From: Priestia abyssalis
GTDB lineage: Bacteria; Bacillota; Bacilli; Bacillales; Bacillaceae_H
NCBI RefSeq assembly: GCF_002019595.1
Contig: NZ_KV917369.1
Span: 2,504,417 to 2,568,416 of the forward strand
Reading direction: 5' to 3'
DNA length: 64,000 bases
Part shown: positions 63,441 to 64,000 of the stretch, in pieces
Layout: each line of letters begins with the position of its first letter
Position numbering within the stretch: position 1 is the first letter of the stretch
The notes under the pieces: generated by a model
What the model was told of the DNA's origin: nothing
What the model saw: only the letters and a program-made list of their open reading frames with translations
Database searches by the model: none
Made by a program: the position numbers and the translations under genes

Positions 63441-64000
63441 TTACACAATCTTTAGTAATTCGTCTACTCGTTCGAGCACGTCTTTTGCCTTTCCTTTAAT
63501 CATAAGATCAAATTCATACTTTCCTTCTACTTCTTCTAAATTTAGAAGAACTGTATGCCCGTTTGTCATTTCAGGAAGCTGATTTACTGGATATACCTCA
63601 AGACTTGTACCAATAACGATGACCAAATCCGCTTTATGAATATGTTGTAATACGTTTTGCCAAGTCTTTTCAGGAAGGGGTTCGCCAAATAAGACAACCT
63701 CTGGACGTATGTTACCTCCGCAGTTCGTACAGGGTTCTTTCAGAAGAAATGTATTTTCTTTTGAAGGAGCACCGCAATGATGACAACGAAAAGACCTTAT
63801 AGATCCATGAAGGGTTTGCACATTAGAGGCGCCAGCCATTTGATGAAAGTTGTCAACATTCTGTGTAGCTATCGTATGTATAAGCCCTTGCTTTTGCCAG
63901 TTTGCTAATAGATGATGCCCTTTGTGTGGGAGACATTTCGCAAGTGCATGAATTCGCATACTATAAAACTCGTGGAATAGGTCATAGTTTTCTTCTAAGG
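63441..64000 (-). CDS. NAD-dependent protein deacylase (sirtuin), C-terminal part
   Basis: The frame runs off the right edge of the window (LEENYDLFHEFYS precede an internal Met), so the N-terminal NAD-binding motif is not seen. Visible: TQNVDNFHQMAG and the catalytic His in LHGSIRSFRC, zinc ribbon CHHCGAP...CTNCGG, then RPEVVLFGEPLP and VIGTSLEVYPVNQLP. Removes acetyl groups from lysines; the B. subtilis counterpart is SrtN. Smaller by a few loops than class I enzymes. Confidence 0.9.
   Translation of the reverse strand, partial: LEENYDLFHEFYSMRIHALAKCLPHKGHHLLANWQKQGLIHTIATQNVDNFHQMAGASNVQTLHGSIRSFRCHHCGAPSKENTFLLKEPCTNCGGNIRPEVVLFGEPLPEKTWQNVLQHIHKADLVIVIGTSLEVYPVNQLPEMTNGHTVLLNLEEVEGKYEFDLMIKGKAKDVLERVDELLKIV

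Overview
This window looks like chromosomal DNA of a spore-forming Bacillaceae bacterium (Bacillus sensu lato), moderately AT-rich. The evidence is direct: strong AGGAGG-type ribosome sites, a FosB enzyme (bacillithiol-dependent), an AbrB-type transition-state regulator, a YjcZ-type sporulation protein, a multi-PAS kinase of the sporulation-kinase type, and an adhR/adhA pair like that of Bacillus subtilis. I see no rRNA, tRNA, CRISPR array or complete insertion sequence.

Layout. 0-7.5 kb: end of a PLP aminotransferase, a YfmQ-like protein, trhO, a wrecked aldolase/aldehyde dehydrogenase relic, a Nudix hydrolase and many very small membrane proteins. 7.5-11 kb: a Tat-exported phosphoesterase, a tatA-like frame without a start codon, and a large secreted FN3/LamG/FIVAR protein, all reading leftward. 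11.5-20 kb: AbrB-type regulator, deoD with an MFS transporter under a long dyad operator, alanine racemase, a cupin, fosB, a monooxygenase-like protein, a GNAT enzyme and putP. 20-31 kb: an HxlR regulator, a Fur-controlled flavodoxin relic, the base-repair genes mug and alkA with a probable type I toxin-antitoxin module and a LexA-like box between them, nhaC with a structured leader, ndk, a Suv3-like helicase and a DsbA-like protein.

31-45 kb: TetR plus two short-chain dehydrogenases, an XRE-cupin regulator with a LysE exporter, a PfpI/DJ-1 protein, exoA, DUF1284, pepF, a SEC-C protein and a secreted HEXXH protein. 45-50 kb: about 1 kb of empty AT-rich DNA, a LAGLIDADG homing-endonuclease-like gene with a small partner of two tandem ribbon-helix-helix-like units, psiE, and a LysR/TauE pair. 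50-56.4 kb: an accessory block built round a duplicated TetR promoter region, holding an MFS pump, a cyclophilin-like lipoprotein, a DUF4405 cytochrome-b-like protein, a cytochrome P460-like lipoprotein and a Cys-nucleophile hydrolase. 56.4-64 kb: adhR/adhA, an APH-fold kinase, a GAF-PAS histidine kinase, DUF1992, a thioredoxin-like protein and the C-terminal part of a sirtuin.

Two themes stand out. First, gene decay: at least ten recognisable relics (acetaldehyde dehydrogenase/aldolase, MerR, tatA, DinB-like, flavodoxin, mug 3' end, barwin-like domain, TetR, MFS, a secreted protein). Second, short regulatory constructions: an SOS-like box by a toxin/antisense-RNA pair, a hairpin between the deoD Shine-Dalgarno and its start codon, a 22-bp dyad before the MFS gene, and paired MerR operators at adhR/adhA. 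Functions are assigned from motifs and remembered families only; no search was run.
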